From AP-15 sp963814865 (lineage in GTDB: Bacteria; Pseudomonadota; Alphaproteobacteria; ATCC43930; CGMCC-115725), in the NCBI GenBank assembly GCA_963814865.1, contig CAWFEN010000009.1, forward strand, positions 434,001-498,000: 64,000 nt of DNA, written 5' to 3'. Shown piece by piece: positions 1 through 9,121 of this stretch (position 1 is the first letter of the stretch; each line of letters begins with the position of its first letter). The notes beneath the pieces are model-generated. The model worked only from the letters and a program-made list of their open reading frames with translations. It was not told the origin of the DNA and searched no databases. Both the position numbers and the translations under genes were made by a program.

Positions 1-1187
1 GCCGCCGCTTGCGCTGCGGCCTCGGTCGCGCGCTGCAAGGCCGCCTCGGCGACCGCGAGCCGGCCCGCCGCGTCTTGGAGCCGCACTGCCGCCTGGTCGT
101 GTGCAGGACCTACCGGCCGATCGGCGGCGGACAGCGCAGAGCGTTCCTCCGACAGCCGGGCGAGGGCGGCCGCCGCCTCGCCGAGCTGTGTTTCCTCGCG
201 TTCGCCATCGGCCGCGAGCTGGGCCCGCCGCCGCTCGGCAGCGCCGCGCGCGGCAATGACCCGCTGCAATTCCTGTTCGAGCCCGTTGCGGGCCTCGGTC
301 AGCCGCTGCAGCTCCGCCGCGGCCTCGGTTTCGGCGAGCCGCAGCGGCGGCAGCGCCGCTGCGGCCGCCTCGTGCCGGCTCCGCTCGGCGGTGGCGCGCT
401 CGCCACCCTCGGCGACCGCGCCCTCGATGTCACGCAACTGCGCGGCGGTCTGTTCGGCTTCGGCCTCGGCAGCGCGCCAGCGTGCGCAGAACAGCAGCGC
501 CTCGCTGCGCCGAACCTGCTCGGCAAGGCGGCGATAGCGCTGTGCCTGCCGCGCCTGCCGCTTCAGCGTCTCGAGCTGGGTCGCCATCGTGGCGATCACG
601 TCGTCGAGCCGCGCGAGGTTGTCGTCAGCCGCCTGCAACCTGATCTCGGTCTCGCGCCGGCGGACTTGCAGACCGGCGGTGCCGGCGGCTTCTTCGAGGA
701 GCTGCCGGCGCTCGGCCGGCTTGGCCTCGATCAGCGCCGCGACCCGGCCCTGGCCGACGATCGCCCCCGAATGCCCGCCGCTCGCAGCATCGGCGAACAG
801 CAGCTGCACGTCGCGGGCGCGCACCTCGCGCCCGTTGACCCGGTAGGCCGAACCGCCGCCGCGCTCGATCCGGCGGACGATCTCGATCTCGTCACGCTCG
901 TTGAAGGGGGGCGGCGCGGCGCGCCCGCCATTGTGGATCCTCAGCGCGACCTCGGCGATGTTGCGGGGCGGCCGGCCGGCGGCGCCGGCAAAGATCACAT
1001 CGTCCATCGCGCCGCCGCGCAGGCGCCTGGCCGATGTCTCGCCCATCACCCAGCGCAGCGCCTCGGCAAGGTTCGATTTACCGCAGCCGTTCGGTCCGAC
1101 GATGCCGGTCAGGCCGGGCTCGATCGCCAGCTCGGCCGCATCGACGAAGGATTTGAACCCGACGAGGCGAAGCCGGTCGACCTGCAT
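1..1187 (-). CDS. smc: Chromosome partition protein SMC, N-terminal part (cut by window edge)
   Basis: This is the ATPase core of the chromosome-condensing SMC complex. From the ATG at 1187 the frame stays open for 395 codons to the left edge. Residues 1-40 carry the SMC head start, with Walker A GPNGCGKS at about 31-38. This is followed by a conserved stretch with GETSARRLRGGAMDDVIFAG. From about residue 170 the chain becomes Glu/Arg/Ala/Leu-rich heptads, the first arm of the long coiled coil. The hinge, second arm and Walker B lie outside the window. It starts 18 nt after the DsbA-like gene, a pairing seen in other alphaproteobacteria, so the two are probably co-transcribed. Confidence 0.96.
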   Translation of the reverse strand, partial: MQVDRLRLVGFKSFVDAAELAIEPGLTGIVGPNGCGKSNLAEALRWVMGETSARRLRGGAMDDVIFAGAAGRPPRNIAEVALRIHNGGRAAPPPFNERDEIEIVRRIERGGGSAYRVNGREVRARDVQLLFADAASGGHSGAIVGQGRVAALIEAKPAERRQLLEEAAGTAGLQVRRRETEIRLQAADDNLARLDDVIATMATQLETLKRQARQAQRYRRLAEQVRRSEALLFCARWRAAEAEAEQTAAQLRDIEGAVAEGGERATAERSRHEAAAAALPPLRLAETEAAAELQRLTEARNGLEQELQRVIAARGAAERRRAQLAADGEREETQLGEAAAALARLSEERSALSAADRPVGPAHDQAAVRLQDAAGRLAVAEAALQRATEAAAQAA

Positions 1188-1205
1188 CCGCCTTTCCGGC
1201 CACGC

Positions 1206-1848
1206 TCAGGATTTCGACGAAAGACCGGACAGCAGCTTGTCAAACGCCTCCAGTGTCGGGACGCCGTCGAATTTCGTGCCGTTGACGAAGAATGTCGGAG
1301 TCGCGTTGACGTCGAGCTGCTTCGACGCGACCAGCCGGCCTTCGACGATCTTGTTTTCGAGCGTCTTGTTGGCAAGGCACGCGTCGAACTCGTCCTTGCC
1401 CATGCCGCCGAGCTTGGCCAGCCGGGCGAGGGCCGCCTGATAATCGCTGGCCATCACCCATTGCTCTTGAGTCGAGAACAGCGTGTCGATGAAGGCGTAA
1501 AAGCGGTCGGGCGGGGCGCAGCGCGCGATCATCGAAGCCTTCAGCGCCAATTCGTCGAGCGGAAAGTCGCGCAGCACCAATTTGGCCTTGCCGGTGTCGA
1601 TCCACTTCTTCTTGATCTCGGGGAGGACTTCGTCGGCGAAATGGGCACAATGCGGGCACGTCATCGAGGCGTATTCGACGATGGTGATCGGGGCACCGGG
1701 GTTGCCGAGGATCCGGTCGTCTTTGCCGATGTCGAGCAGGGGCTGCGCGCCGACGGACGCGATACCCGCGGCCGGCGACCGGCGCCGCTCCCGGCGGAGC
1801 TGCGATGATGCACAAAGCCCCAATCAGGGCAAACCACATCTTCCGCAT
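1206..1848 (-). CDS. DsbA-family thiol:disulfide oxidoreductase, frameshifted behind its signal peptide
   Basis: This is a periplasmic thioredoxin-fold protein. The mature part shows the active-site motif CPHC and the cis-proline loop NATPTFF, and ends at a TGA at 1206-1208. A Sec signal peptide (MRKMWFALIGALCIIA...) begins at the ATG at 1848, but in a frame one base out of step with the mature domain. The switch falls at about 1770-1805 in a GC-rich stretch and corresponds to one extra base. The mature frame alone could only begin at a TTG near 1823, without a signal peptide, so the two-frame reading is preferred. It lies between dciA and smc and probably shares their transcript. DsbA-family function is secure; the substrate is unknown. 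Confidence 0.85.
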
Positions 1849-1879
1849 ATGATGCTGTCCCTGCAACAATATGTTGACA

Positions 1880-2461
1880 TTAACGGGTTTCAGGATCGCG
1901 CGCAACCTCGGCTCCGATCACCGCGCGGCCGAACCGGGCGAGAGCGGCGCGCAATTCGGGATCGGCAATGCCGGAAAGGCATGCGTCGAGGGCGGCGGCC
2001 TCACCCGGCGCGAGCGGCCGCGGCGGCGGGCTGCCGGGCTTGGGGGCGAGCGGCAGCGGCCCCTGGACAAGCGCCAGGCGGGTAACCACGGTGCGGCCGA
2101 AATAGAGGTTGACACGCTCGATCAGGAGCGGCGCGCGGTGCTGCAGCTCGAGCGCGGCGGCAGGCGCCGTGCGCAGCTTCAGGACGCCGTCGCGGCCGAG
2201 CGCCGTCGGCCAGGTCACGGCGGCCAATTCGCCGCCCGCGGCCGCGGCCCACTCCGCCTTGAGACGGACGAGAATGCCGCCGCCGCGTTTGCCGATGATC
2301 GGCGCCGCAAGCCTGGCGGCGGCGACGCCGACGGCGCGGAACCCCTGGCGCCTCTCCGATGCGTCGTGCGGCACGCGGGAGGCATGCTCGCGCCGGGAAG
2401 GCCGCCCCTCCTCCTTCGGCACCGGACTGGTTAGGCTGCTCTGCTGGTTTCCCGCGTCCAT
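1880..2461 (-). CDS. dciA: DciA-like DUF721 protein, probable replicative helicase loader
   Basis: This 193-codon gene carries a DUF721 core of about 100 residues (RLAAPIIGKRGGG, then a W-x-x-A helix, then LKLRTAPAAALELQHRAPLLIERVN). DciA proteins help load DnaB-type helicase in bacteria lacking DnaC/DnaI. The Pro/Ala-rich C-terminal tail after about residue 135 is usual. The ATG at 2461 overlaps the divergent mutY ATG and leaves no promoter room. A GTG at 2374, just before the conserved core (VPHDASERRQGFRAVG), is therefore a serious alternative start. The gene lies upstream of the DsbA-like gene and smc on the same strand. Confidence 0.85.
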   Translation of the reverse strand: MDAGNQQSSLTSPVPKEEGRPSRREHASRVPHDASERRQGFRAVGVAAARLAAPIIGKRGGGILVRLKAEWAAAAGGELAAVTWPTALGRDGVLKLRTAPAAALELQHRAPLLIERVNLYFGRTVVTRLALVQGPLPLAPKPGSPPPRPLAPGEAAALDACLSGIADPELRAALARFGRAVIGAEVARDPETR

Positions 2462-3632
2462 GCCATCGATCCGATCCGATCCCCCGCCATCGCCGGGCCG
2501 GCCCGACCCTGCCGCTCTGCTTGCCTGGTATGACCGCCACCGCCGCGACCTGCCGTGGCGGGCGCCGGCCGGTCTGCGTCCCGACCCCTATCGCGTCTGG
2601 CTCAGCGAGATCATGCTGCAGCAGACGACGGTAGCGACGGTCGGACCTTATTTTGGCCAATTCGTGGCGCGCTGGCCCGACATTTCGGCGCTTGCCGCGG
2701 CCTCGCTCGACGAGATCCTGCAACAGTGGCAAGGGCTCGGCTATTACGCGCGCGCCCGCAACCTGCATGCCTGCGCCCGCGCCGTTGCCGGCCGGCATGG
2801 CGGCGTCTTCCCCGCCGACCCCTCGGCATTGCGCGCGCTGCCGGGAATCGGCGCCTATACCGCGGCGGCGATCGCCGCCATCGCCTTCGACCGGCGCGCC
2901 GCCGCGGTCGACGGCAATGCCGAGCGCGTCCTCGCCCGTCTCTACGCCATATCCGAGCCTCTGCCGGCCGCAAAGCCGCGGCTCCGAGCCTTGGCCGACG
3001 CACTGGTTCCGAATCGGCGGGCCGGCGACTTCGCCCAGGCGCTGATGGATCTCGGCGCCACGATATGCACGCCCTATCGGCCGCGCTGCGTGCTGTGCCC
3101 GTTGCGGTCCTGCTGCGCCGCGGCGGCGGCCGGTCTCGCCGAGGCGCTGCCGGCGCGGGCGGCAAAGCCCGAGCGGCCGCTGCGCCATGGGGTGGCCTTC
3201 TGGCTCGCCCGGCCGGACGGCGCGGTGCTGCTGCGCCGCCGCCCCGAAAAGGGCCTGCTCGGCGGCATGACCGAGATCCCGTCGACCCCTTGGCGCGCCG
3301 AACCCTGGACATTCGCCGAAGCGATCCGGGCGGCGCCGTCAGCGGCCGCATGGTCGCCGCTGCCCGGCACCGTCCTGCACGGCTTCACCCATTTCCGCCT
3401 CGAACTCGCGGTCGTGACCGGAGCGGGCCAAGGATGCGGACGGAATGTGGAGCCCCGTCGAAAGGCTCGGCGACCATGCGCTGCCGACCTTGATGAAAAA
3501 GGTCGCCCGGCATGCGGTGTCGGCGCTCGCCGCGGGTCCTTACGCGAGCGCTGCGAGCAGCGGCAGTTCGCCGGCGACGGCGAGTCGCACCGGCGCAAAG
3601 GAGCGGCGGTGATGCGGGGTCGGGCCGAGTAG
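2460..3632 (+). CDS. mutY: Adenine DNA glycosylase MutY, frameshifted near the 3' end
   Basis: MutY removes adenine mispaired with 8-oxoguanine. Starting at MPSIRSDPP, the protein has the helix-hairpin-helix LPGIGAYTAAAIAAIAF, the catalytic Asp in AVDGNAERV, and an iron-sulfur site CX6CX2CX5C (CTPYRPRCVLCPLRSCC). A NUDIX-like C-terminal domain follows (FWLARPDG, RRRPEKGLLGGMTEIP, HGFTHFRLELAV). The normal ending DGMWSPVERLGDHALPTLMKK appears only in the next frame, after about 3430, and stops at 3610-3612. The literal frame runs on to 3632 with unrelated sequence. One extra base near 3425-3440 explains this. The 3' end overlaps the convergent rnhB. Confidence 0.93.
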   Translation: MPSIRSDPPPSPGRPDPAALLAWYDRHRRDLPWRAPAGLRPDPYRVWLSEIMLQQTTVATVGPYFGQFVARWPDISALAAASLDEILQQWQGLGYYARARNLHACARAVAGRHGGVFPADPSALRALPGIGAYTAAAIAAIAFDRRAAAVDGNAERVLARLYAISEPLPAAKPRLRALADALVPNRRAGDFAQALMDLGATICTPYRPRCVLCPLRSCCAAAAAGLAEALPARAAKPERPLRHGVAFWLARPDGAVLLRRRPEKGLLGGMTEIPSTPWRAEPWTFAEAIRAAPSAAAWSPLPGTVLHGFTHFRLELAVVTGAGQGCGRNVEPRRKARRPCAADLDEKGRPACGVGARRGSLRERCEQRQFAGDGESHRRKGAAVMRGRAE

Positions 3633-4187
3633 ACGCAGGGCGGCGCCGTGCTCCTGCGTCGCGTAGCCGACATTGGTCTCCCAGCCGTAGCCGGGATAAC
3701 GCCGGGCGAGATCGCGCATGATCCGGTCGCGCGTCACCTTGGCGACGACCGAAGCCGCGGCGATCGAAAAGCTGAGGGCGTCGCCCTTGACGATCGTCCG
3801 CACGGCACAGGCGACGGGCGGGGCGGTATTGCCGTCGACGAGCGCGGTATCGGGGCAGACCCCGAGGGCGGCGACGGCGCGCGCCATCGCCAGCAACGCG
3901 GCGCGCAGGATGTTGATGGCGTCGATCTCGCGCACGCTCGCCGCACCGACGCCGATACGGGCGATACCGAGAGCGGCGCAGCGTTCGAGCGCTCGCCGGC
4001 ACGCTTCCCGCTGCCCGGCCGTCAGCACCTTCGAATCGTCGAGCGTGTCGCGCAGCGTTTTGGGAAAGCGGCGCGGATCGAGGATCACCGCAGCGGCGAC
4101 GACCGGGCCGGCGAGCGGCCCCCGGCCAGCCTCGTCGATGCCGCAGACGATCCCTTTGCAGCGCCGCTCGAACGCGAAATTCGGCAT
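3540..4187 (-). CDS. rnhB: Ribonuclease HII
   Basis: RNase HII cleaves RNA in RNA-DNA hybrids and at single ribonucleotides in DNA. The 215-residue product begins MPNFAFERR at the ATG at 4187. It shows the type 2 RNase H signature GIDEAGRGPLAGPV (catalytic Asp and Glu), then DSKVL, VDGN and the ASVVAKVTRD helix. The frame stays open upstream, but sequence beyond this ATG has no family similarity. It is convergent with mutY, overlapping it by about 90 bp in the literal frame. Confidence 0.95.
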   Translation of the reverse strand: MPNFAFERRCKGIVCGIDEAGRGPLAGPVVAAAVILDPRRFPKTLRDTLDDSKVLTAGQREACRRALERCAALGIARIGVGAASVREIDAINILRAALLAMARAVAALGVCPDTALVDGNTAPPVACAVRTIVKGDALSFSIAAASVVAKVTRDRIMRDLARRYPGYGWETNVGYATQEHGAALRLLGPTPHHRRSFAPVRLAVAGELPLLAALA

Positions 4188-4310
4188 CGCCCCTCCCGAA
4201 CCCGCTTGTGCCACGACGGCACGCGGCCGGGCAAGGGGCTGGCGGGACGCGGCGCGGCGGACCGACGAGGTGGCGGGCAGGCGAAAAATCGCTATCCTTG
4301 CCGCGTGTCG

Positions 4311-4781
4311 ATGCTCGCGTTCCCGGCCCTGCGGCGTGGCCCGCCGGTGCGTTTGCGCCGGGCGGCGGCATGCGCACTGGTTGCAGCCGCAATCTTCACG
4401 CTGCTCGCCGCACCCCCCGCGCGAGCGGTCGATCTGTTTGCCACGCACGAGGTCACGACCCAGTTCGCGACAGGCGACGGCAAGCCGCTGGCCAATGCCG
4501 AGGTGCGCGTCTTCGCTCCCGGCGATTCGCGCGATCCGGTAACGACCGGCCGCACCGACGCCTCCGGCAAATTCGTCTTCGACGCCGACCGCGACGGGAT
4601 GTGGAGCGCCGAGGCGCGCACCCACGATCAGATCGCCCGGATCATGATTCGCGTCGGCGGCGGCGCACAACCGACCAGCCGGCTGCCCTATTATTTCCTG
4701 ATCGGTGCGCTCGGCGTGCTGTTGGTCATGGCCTTCTGGTTTCGGCTCTTGCGGACCCGGGCGCGGCGGCCGAAGCCATAG
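4311..4781 (+). CDS. Exported Ig-like/carboxypeptidase-regulatory-type protein with C-terminal membrane anchor
   Basis: The 156-residue product has a positively charged N-terminus, a hydrophobic stretch and an AxA-like site (ALVAAAIFTLLAAPPARA), so it is a probable Sec substrate cleaved near residue 37. The next 75 residues resemble a small beta-sandwich of the carboxypeptidase-regulatory or DUF4198 type (GKPLANAEVRVFAPGD, GRTDASGKFVFDADRDG). One transmembrane helix (YYFLIGALGVLLVMAFWF) and a basic tail close the protein. This predicts a periplasmic domain anchored at its C-terminus. Comparable modules occur in nickel/cobalt uptake and metal-handling proteins, but no transporter is adjacent, so the role is open. 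It is convergent with the FecR-domain gene. Confidence 0.75.
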   Translation: MLAFPALRRGPPVRLRRAAACALVAAAIFTLLAAPPARAVDLFATHEVTTQFATGDGKPLANAEVRVFAPGDSRDPVTTGRTDASGKFVFDADRDGMWSAEARTHDQIARIMIRVGGGAQPTSRLPYYFLIGALGVLLVMAFWFRLLRTRARRPKP

Positions 4782-4799
4782 GCCGAGCGGAATGCGGTC

Positions 4800-6287
4800 T
4801 CACTGCGGCGGCGCCGGCTGGTTCTCGGGCGGGTGGCGCCGCTTTTCCTGCTCCTGTTTTTTGGCTTTTTCCTTGGCCGTTGCAGCGGTCCGCCCGGCCG
4901 CATGCGGCGCATTCGCTTTTGCTCCGGCACCGGTCTCGGCCGGATGCTGGGGCGTTGCCCGCCGTTCGGCGGTGTGCCCGGCTCGTTGGGGAACCGGGGC
5001 GTTCGCCTTGGCGGTCTGCTCGACCGGTCGGCCGGGATGTTCGAGGGCCAGGCCGAGGCGCTCGGGCGCGCGCCGGCGGTCGGGGCCGCGATAGGCGGCG
5101 AGCGCGCTTTTCGTGATGATCCCGGCGGCTGCCGGATTGGCGCGGGCGGCTGCGGCGGCGACCCGGCTCAGCGCGTCGACGGACGGTGCCGCCGCCGCTG
5201 CTCCGCGCATGACGGTGGCGGTCGCGGCGGCTGTGTTGGCGCTGTGCAGGGCCCCGGCGGCGGCGTCCGAACGGCCGATCGCGGCGCGCGCCATCGGGTC
5301 CGCCCGTTCCGCGCGGGCGAGGAAAGCCTGCTGCTCCACCGTCCGTGCAGTGCGCGCGCCGTCGAACAAGCCGTGCGACTGCGCCCCGGTCAGCAATGTG
5401 AGTTCGCGCGCGATCGGCGCCGGCGCAGCGGGGCGCGCAACCAGCCGCGACGGCGCGGCCGCGCGCTGCAGTCTGGCCTGTTCCGCTGCCGGCAGCGAGT
5501 TCGCCGCTGCCTCGCGCCGCAGCAGCGCATCGCTTGCCGCCGGCCGCGAGTTCAGGACCGCCGCGGGCGGCAGCCGGCGCTCGATCGCCTGCAACGCCTC
5601 GGCCGCGACGGCGGGCGGCATCGCCGCGGGGTTCATCGGCCGGGTCGCCCGCGACGGCGCGGCGATCGATTGCCCGGCCGCGACCTCGCTGATGCCGGCG
5701 TCATTGGCAAAGGTGGCGCTGCCCTGGGCGACGTGGAGGAAGACCGGCACGCCGGGATCGACGATGCCGGCGGCGACCGATCCGCGGATGCCGAGCGTGC
5801 CCGACGGCACCGCGATCCTGGTGTCCTGGTCGCTCGCGACAAAACCGGAGACGTAGCGGAAGACGCCGCGGACGACCGACACGGTCTTGTGGCTCGTGCT
5901 CTCCTCGGGGTTGAATACGAAGGCGTCGATGCGGATGACGGCATTGGGACCGATTTCGAACGTCGATCCGTCGCGAAACTCGATGATCGTCCGCGCCCCG
6001 GCGCCGGTCGTGATGTCTTCCTGAAAGACGATTTCGTCGTCTATCTGCAAGCGCTTGGGCGGCGCTTCGCCGAATTGCCCGGCGACCATGTTGAGGACGT
6101 AGGCCGAGTGGCCGATGTCGAGGCCCGGCGGTTCATCGGCGGCACGGACCGGGGCGGCCGCGAAAAGAGCCGCCAGCAGCGCCGCCGTCGGACCGAAGGA
6201 AGAAAACGCCGGCCGCTGCGATATTCCGTCGGCGCCGGCCGCGGCGATCGCCGCCCCTCGGGCCGGCGCGGCAGGCCTGCCGATCAA
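4800..6287 (-). CDS. Exported FecR-domain protein with long Ala-rich C-terminal region
   Basis: This is a 495-residue product. A hydrophobic segment ending AAPVRA (about residues 30-50) looks like a signal peptide. The FecR domain covers roughly residues 80-210 (DEIVFQEDITTGAGARTIIEFRDG, SVVRGVFRYVSG, IAVPSGTLGIRGS). The remaining 280 residues are low-complexity, rich in Ala/Pro/Arg, with a Lys/Glu/Gln-rich tail. No ATG precedes the signal peptide in frame. A TTG at 6287 overlaps the stop of the upstream small gene (TTGA), suggesting coupled translation. Unlike classical FecR, no sigma factor lies nearby, so this is probably an envelope protein with a FecR fold rather than an anti-sigma factor. 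Confidence 0.75.
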   Translation of the reverse strand: MIGRPAAPARGAAIAAAGADGISQRPAFSSFGPTAALLAALFAAAPVRAADEPPGLDIGHSAYVLNMVAGQFGEAPPKRLQIDDEIVFQEDITTGAGARTIIEFRDGSTFEIGPNAVIRIDAFVFNPEESTSHKTVSVVRGVFRYVSGFVASDQDTRIAVPSGTLGIRGSVAAGIVDPGVPVFLHVAQGSATFANDAGISEVAAGQSIAAPSRATRPMNPAAMPPAVAAEALQAIERRLPPAAVLNSRPAASDALLRREAAANSLPAAEQARLQRAAAPSRLVARPAAPAPIARELTLLTGAQSHGLFDGARTARTVEQQAFLARAERADPMARAAIGRSDAAAGALHSANTAAATATVMRGAAAAAPSVDALSRVAAAAARANPAAAGIITKSALAAYRGPDRRRAPERLGLALEHPGRPVEQTAKANAPVPQRAGHTAERRATPQHPAETGAGAKANAPHAAGRTAATAKEKAKKQEQEKRRHPPENQPAPPQ

Positions 6288-6550
6288 CTGCGGGCGATCA
6301 ATGTCCCGATCAGATCGGCCGGCCAGGCGAGGCTGAGCGGAGCGCTCGTCAATGCCTCGATCAGCGCCGGATCGCCGGGCGTCGGCGGGACCGCGACCAT
6401 GTGATGGCTGAAATGCGCAAGGACGCCGGCCAAATATAGCCCGGTAACCCATTTCCACGCGTTGCGTCGCTGTTGTGAGCGGGCCGGCTTCGAGGCGGCG
6501 AAGGAAAAAACTCGACGTCCGAATTTTGGCAACCCCGGCGGGCCGATCAT
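6284..6550 (-). CDS. Small single-span membrane protein upstream of the FecR-domain gene
   Basis: This gene encodes 88 residues from the ATG at 6550 (MIGPPGLPKF...). A basic, Gln/Arg-rich N-terminus precedes one likely transmembrane helix (WKWVTGLYLAGVLAHFSHHMVAV) and a short C-terminal tail. Its TGA overlaps a candidate TTG start of the FecR-domain gene, so the two probably form an operon. No family is recognised. The case for a real gene rests on the coupling and on a membrane-protein composition that differs from overlapping frames. Confidence 0.55.
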   Translation of the reverse strand: MIGPPGLPKFGRRVFSFAASKPARSQQRRNAWKWVTGLYLAGVLAHFSHHMVAVPPTPGDPALIEALTSAPLSLAWPADLIGTLIARS

Positions 6551-6730
6551 GATGTCACCCAGGCACTGGCAGTGTCGCGGTAAAGGATACGGGCCTCCCC
6601 GCGGCGCCGTCCCTAGAGAACGGCAAAGCATTCCCCCGGCAAGGCGCCGCGGCGATGATAGCCGGGTTCGGCGGCGCCGTCACGGCTCCGCGTCATTGCC
6701 ATCCTCCAACAGCGGCACGGCGGTGCCGGA

Positions 6731-7501
6731 TCATGGCCTGCCGGCAGCGAGGCGCGCCGCCGCGACGAGGGTGTAGAGCCCGGCCGCCGCGAGCACTCCG
6801 ATGGCAAGAACGGCGAAGGCGCCGGCTCCGAGGCGATCGCCGAGCGGCCGGCCGGCGAGCCCGCCAAGGAAGGCGAACGGGATCAGGATGCCGGCTGCGA
6901 TCCAGATGCGGCCCGGGATGCCCACGGTCAGGGCGTGCGCGACTATGGTTGCCCCGTAAGACAGCGCGAAAAACGTCAGCAATGTCGCGCGCACGGTCCG
7001 CGGCGGCGCCCCGGCGAGCAGGAGATAAATCAGCACCGGCGGCCCGGACATGCCCATGAGCGCGGTGGCGGCGCCCGACACCGCTCCGGCAATCAGATCG
7101 CCGTGCGCGCTCGTGCCGAAAGGCGCGCGGCCTCCGGCCCGGCCGCGGCGCAAGACAAGCGCGAGCAGCACGGCAAAAGCGAGGATCGCCATACCGACCG
7201 CCAGCCGCACCATGATCGGATCGGCCCAGCCGAACGCGGCCAGGCCGAGCGGCAGGCCGGCGATGCTGCCCATTGCCAGGCGCAGCAGCATCCCCGGCGC
7301 GACCGCCCGCCGCAGCCCCGGCAGCACGACGACGGAAAGCGCCGCGGTGATGATGATGACGAGCTGGATCGCGCTCGCCGGGTCGACGAACAACAGAAAG
7401 AGCGGCGCCGCCAGTACCGCGAAGCCAAAGCCGCTCGCCGCCTGCAGCAATGCCGCGGCGAAGGTCGTGGCGGCCAGGCCGGCCCAGCCGAGCGAACCCA
7501 C
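6731..7501 (-). CDS. TauE/SafE-family sulfite/anion permease
   Basis: This is a 256-residue inner-membrane protein with about eight hydrophobic helices. It has the TauE/SafE features: an N-terminal half with LLQAASGFGFAVLAAPLFLLF and a second repeat with AGAVSGAATALMGMSGPPVLIYLL. The family exports or imports sulfite, sulfoacetate and similar anions. The start is a GTG at 7501 (first residues MGSLGWAG). It stands alone on the minus strand, 212 bp downstream of the MFS gene. No sulfur-metabolism gene is adjacent, so the substrate cannot be named. Confidence 0.85.
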   Translation of the reverse strand: MGSLGWAGLAATTFAAALLQAASGFGFAVLAAPLFLLFVDPASAIQLVIIITAALSVVVLPGLRRAVAPGMLLRLAMGSIAGLPLGLAAFGWADPIMVRLAVGMAILAFAVLLALVLRRGRAGGRAPFGTSAHGDLIAGAVSGAATALMGMSGPPVLIYLLLAGAPPRTVRATLLTFFALSYGATIVAHALTVGIPGRIWIAAGILIPFAFLGGLAGRPLGDRLGAGAFAVLAIGVLAAAGLYTLVAAARLAAGRP

Positions 7502-7713
7502 GCGCCGGACCGAAACGGTTCGTCAGGGAGTCTTGCAGACGGCAGCGCCGGGCCTGGCCGGGGTCACCGCCGGCCCTTCGCCGCTGCGCGCTGGCGGGCG
7601 AGGCCTGCCGGCGGAAAGGCGAGCCGCACCCGAAACCGCCGCGCCGCCGCGCGCTGCGCCTGAGCAGATCCCTGGGTCACGCCGTTCTCTTTATCGTGGT
7701 TTATTCCCTCTCG

Positions 7714-8907
7714 TCACGACGGCGAAGACGGTGCTGGCGAAAGGCGTTGCAATGCCGGGCGCAACGCCGCGGAGAGCGGCAGGGTCAGCAGGACGATGCC
7801 GGCGATCAGCGCCATCATCCGCGGCACGCCGACCGCATCGCTGACCGTTCCGTAGAGGGCGGGAGCCAGCGCCCCGGCGCCGATCGCGCCGGTATAGAAG
7901 ATGCCGAACGCGCGGGCGCGGCGCTCGGGCGCGACGAGCTCGGGCACGGTGCCGTAGAGCACCGAGGAGGTGCCGTTGAGCGCGACACCGATCAGCGGCA
8001 ATACCGAGAGCGCCGCCGTCAGCGGCAATGGCAGCAGAACGAGGATGCCCGCCGCGGTGACGCCCTCGGTCAGCCACACCGCCGGCACGACCCCGAGCCG
8101 CGACCCGAGATAGCCGCACACGAGCTTGCCGGCCGCACCGCCGGCAAAGATCAGAGTGAGGGCGACGCCGATCATCGGCAGATCGGCGCCCTTCATCCGC
8201 AGCAGAAACGGCAGAAAGGTCAGAAACCCCATCCGCGTCGCGCTGTCGATGATGCCGATCGACAGCAGCAGCCGGAACCCGCCCGCCGGCGCCGCAGCGC
8301 TCCGGACCGGTGCCGCGGCATCATGGACGGCGGCATGGGTCGCGCCGGGCAGGCCGCGCCGCGCCATCAGCACCGCCGCCGCGGCGGCAAGCCCGACCGC
8401 ACCCAACAGCAGGGCGGCGGAGCGCCACGGCATCATGACGACGAGCCAGGCGGTGGCGGCCGGCACCGCCATCTTGCCGACGTCGCCGGCAAAATTGTAG
8501 CGGGCGAGCGCCGTGCGCGAGCGCTGGCCGGCGAAGGCGCGGGCGACGAGGTCGGCGGCGATCGGATGCTGGGCGCTCGAGCCGGTCCCGCTGATGACCA
8601 GCGCCAGCATCAGCACGGCGGCGCCGCTGCTGGCGCCGGCGACGAGGTAGCCGATCCCGGCAAGGGCGGTGCCGAGGGCCAGCAGCACGGGGCCGCCGAC
8701 GCGCTCGGCGAGCACCCCGGCCGGCACCTGAAATCCGGCCATCGATCCGGCATAGAGTGCGCGCAGGATGCCGATCTCGGCATAGCCGAGGCCGAACTCC
8801 ACCTGCCACAGCGGCAGCAGCACATAGAGCAGATCGGTAAAGCCGTCATGCAGCGCGTGCGCCCCGCAGGCGACCGCCAGGGTGCGCCGTTCGACCGAGG
8901 CCGCCAT
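7714..8907 (-). CDS. MFS transporter
   Basis: This 397-residue product has twelve predicted transmembrane segments and the MFS start pattern HALHDGFTDLLYVLLPLWQVEFGLGYAEIG, which resembles the fosmidomycin-resistance (Fsr) branch. A second-half repeat follows (GFLTFLPFLLRMKGADLPMIGVALTLIFAGGAAGKLVCGYLGSRLG, in shorter segments). The ATG at 8907 gives MAASVERRTLAV. The frame is open further upstream, but that part holds no conserved sequence and overlaps a REP-like repeat. Probably a drug or metabolite exporter; substrate unknown. Confidence 0.85.
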   Translation of the reverse strand: MAASVERRTLAVACGAHALHDGFTDLLYVLLPLWQVEFGLGYAEIGILRALYAGSMAGFQVPAGVLAERVGGPVLLALGTALAGIGYLVAGASSGAAVLMLALVISGTGSSAQHPIAADLVARAFAGQRSRTALARYNFAGDVGKMAVPAATAWLVVMMPWRSAALLLGAVGLAAAAAVLMARRGLPGATHAAVHDAAAPVRSAAAPAGGFRLLLSIGIIDSATRMGFLTFLPFLLRMKGADLPMIGVALTLIFAGGAAGKLVCGYLGSRLGVVPAVWLTEGVTAAGILVLLPLPLTAALSVLPLIGVALNGTSSVLYGTVPELVAPERRARAFGIFYTGAIGAGALAPALYGTVSDAVGVPRMMALIAGIVLLTLPLSAALRPALQRLSPAPSSPS

Positions 8908-9121
8908 CCCGCCCGCTCCACCCGCCGTGATCTGGAACACCGCGCATTTCCGCCGCTGCCGAGTGGTGCTTATGGTGACGGCCGCCGCCGCTTTACGCAA
9001 TTGTTTCCGATTTGTGACGGCGAGGTCGCGCCGCCACGACCCGATCCGGATCAGGACGCAAGGTTTCGTTGGCGTCTTCGCGCCGACGGCTGGTGGTGTC
9101 TCACTTTGCATTGAAGAGCCG

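Noticed and set aside
9..1808. 600-codon open frame on the plus strand
   Set aside because: It is the antisense shadow of smc and the DsbA-like gene, low-complexity and Arg/Gly/Pro-rich with no family; the minus strand holds clear SMC motifs.
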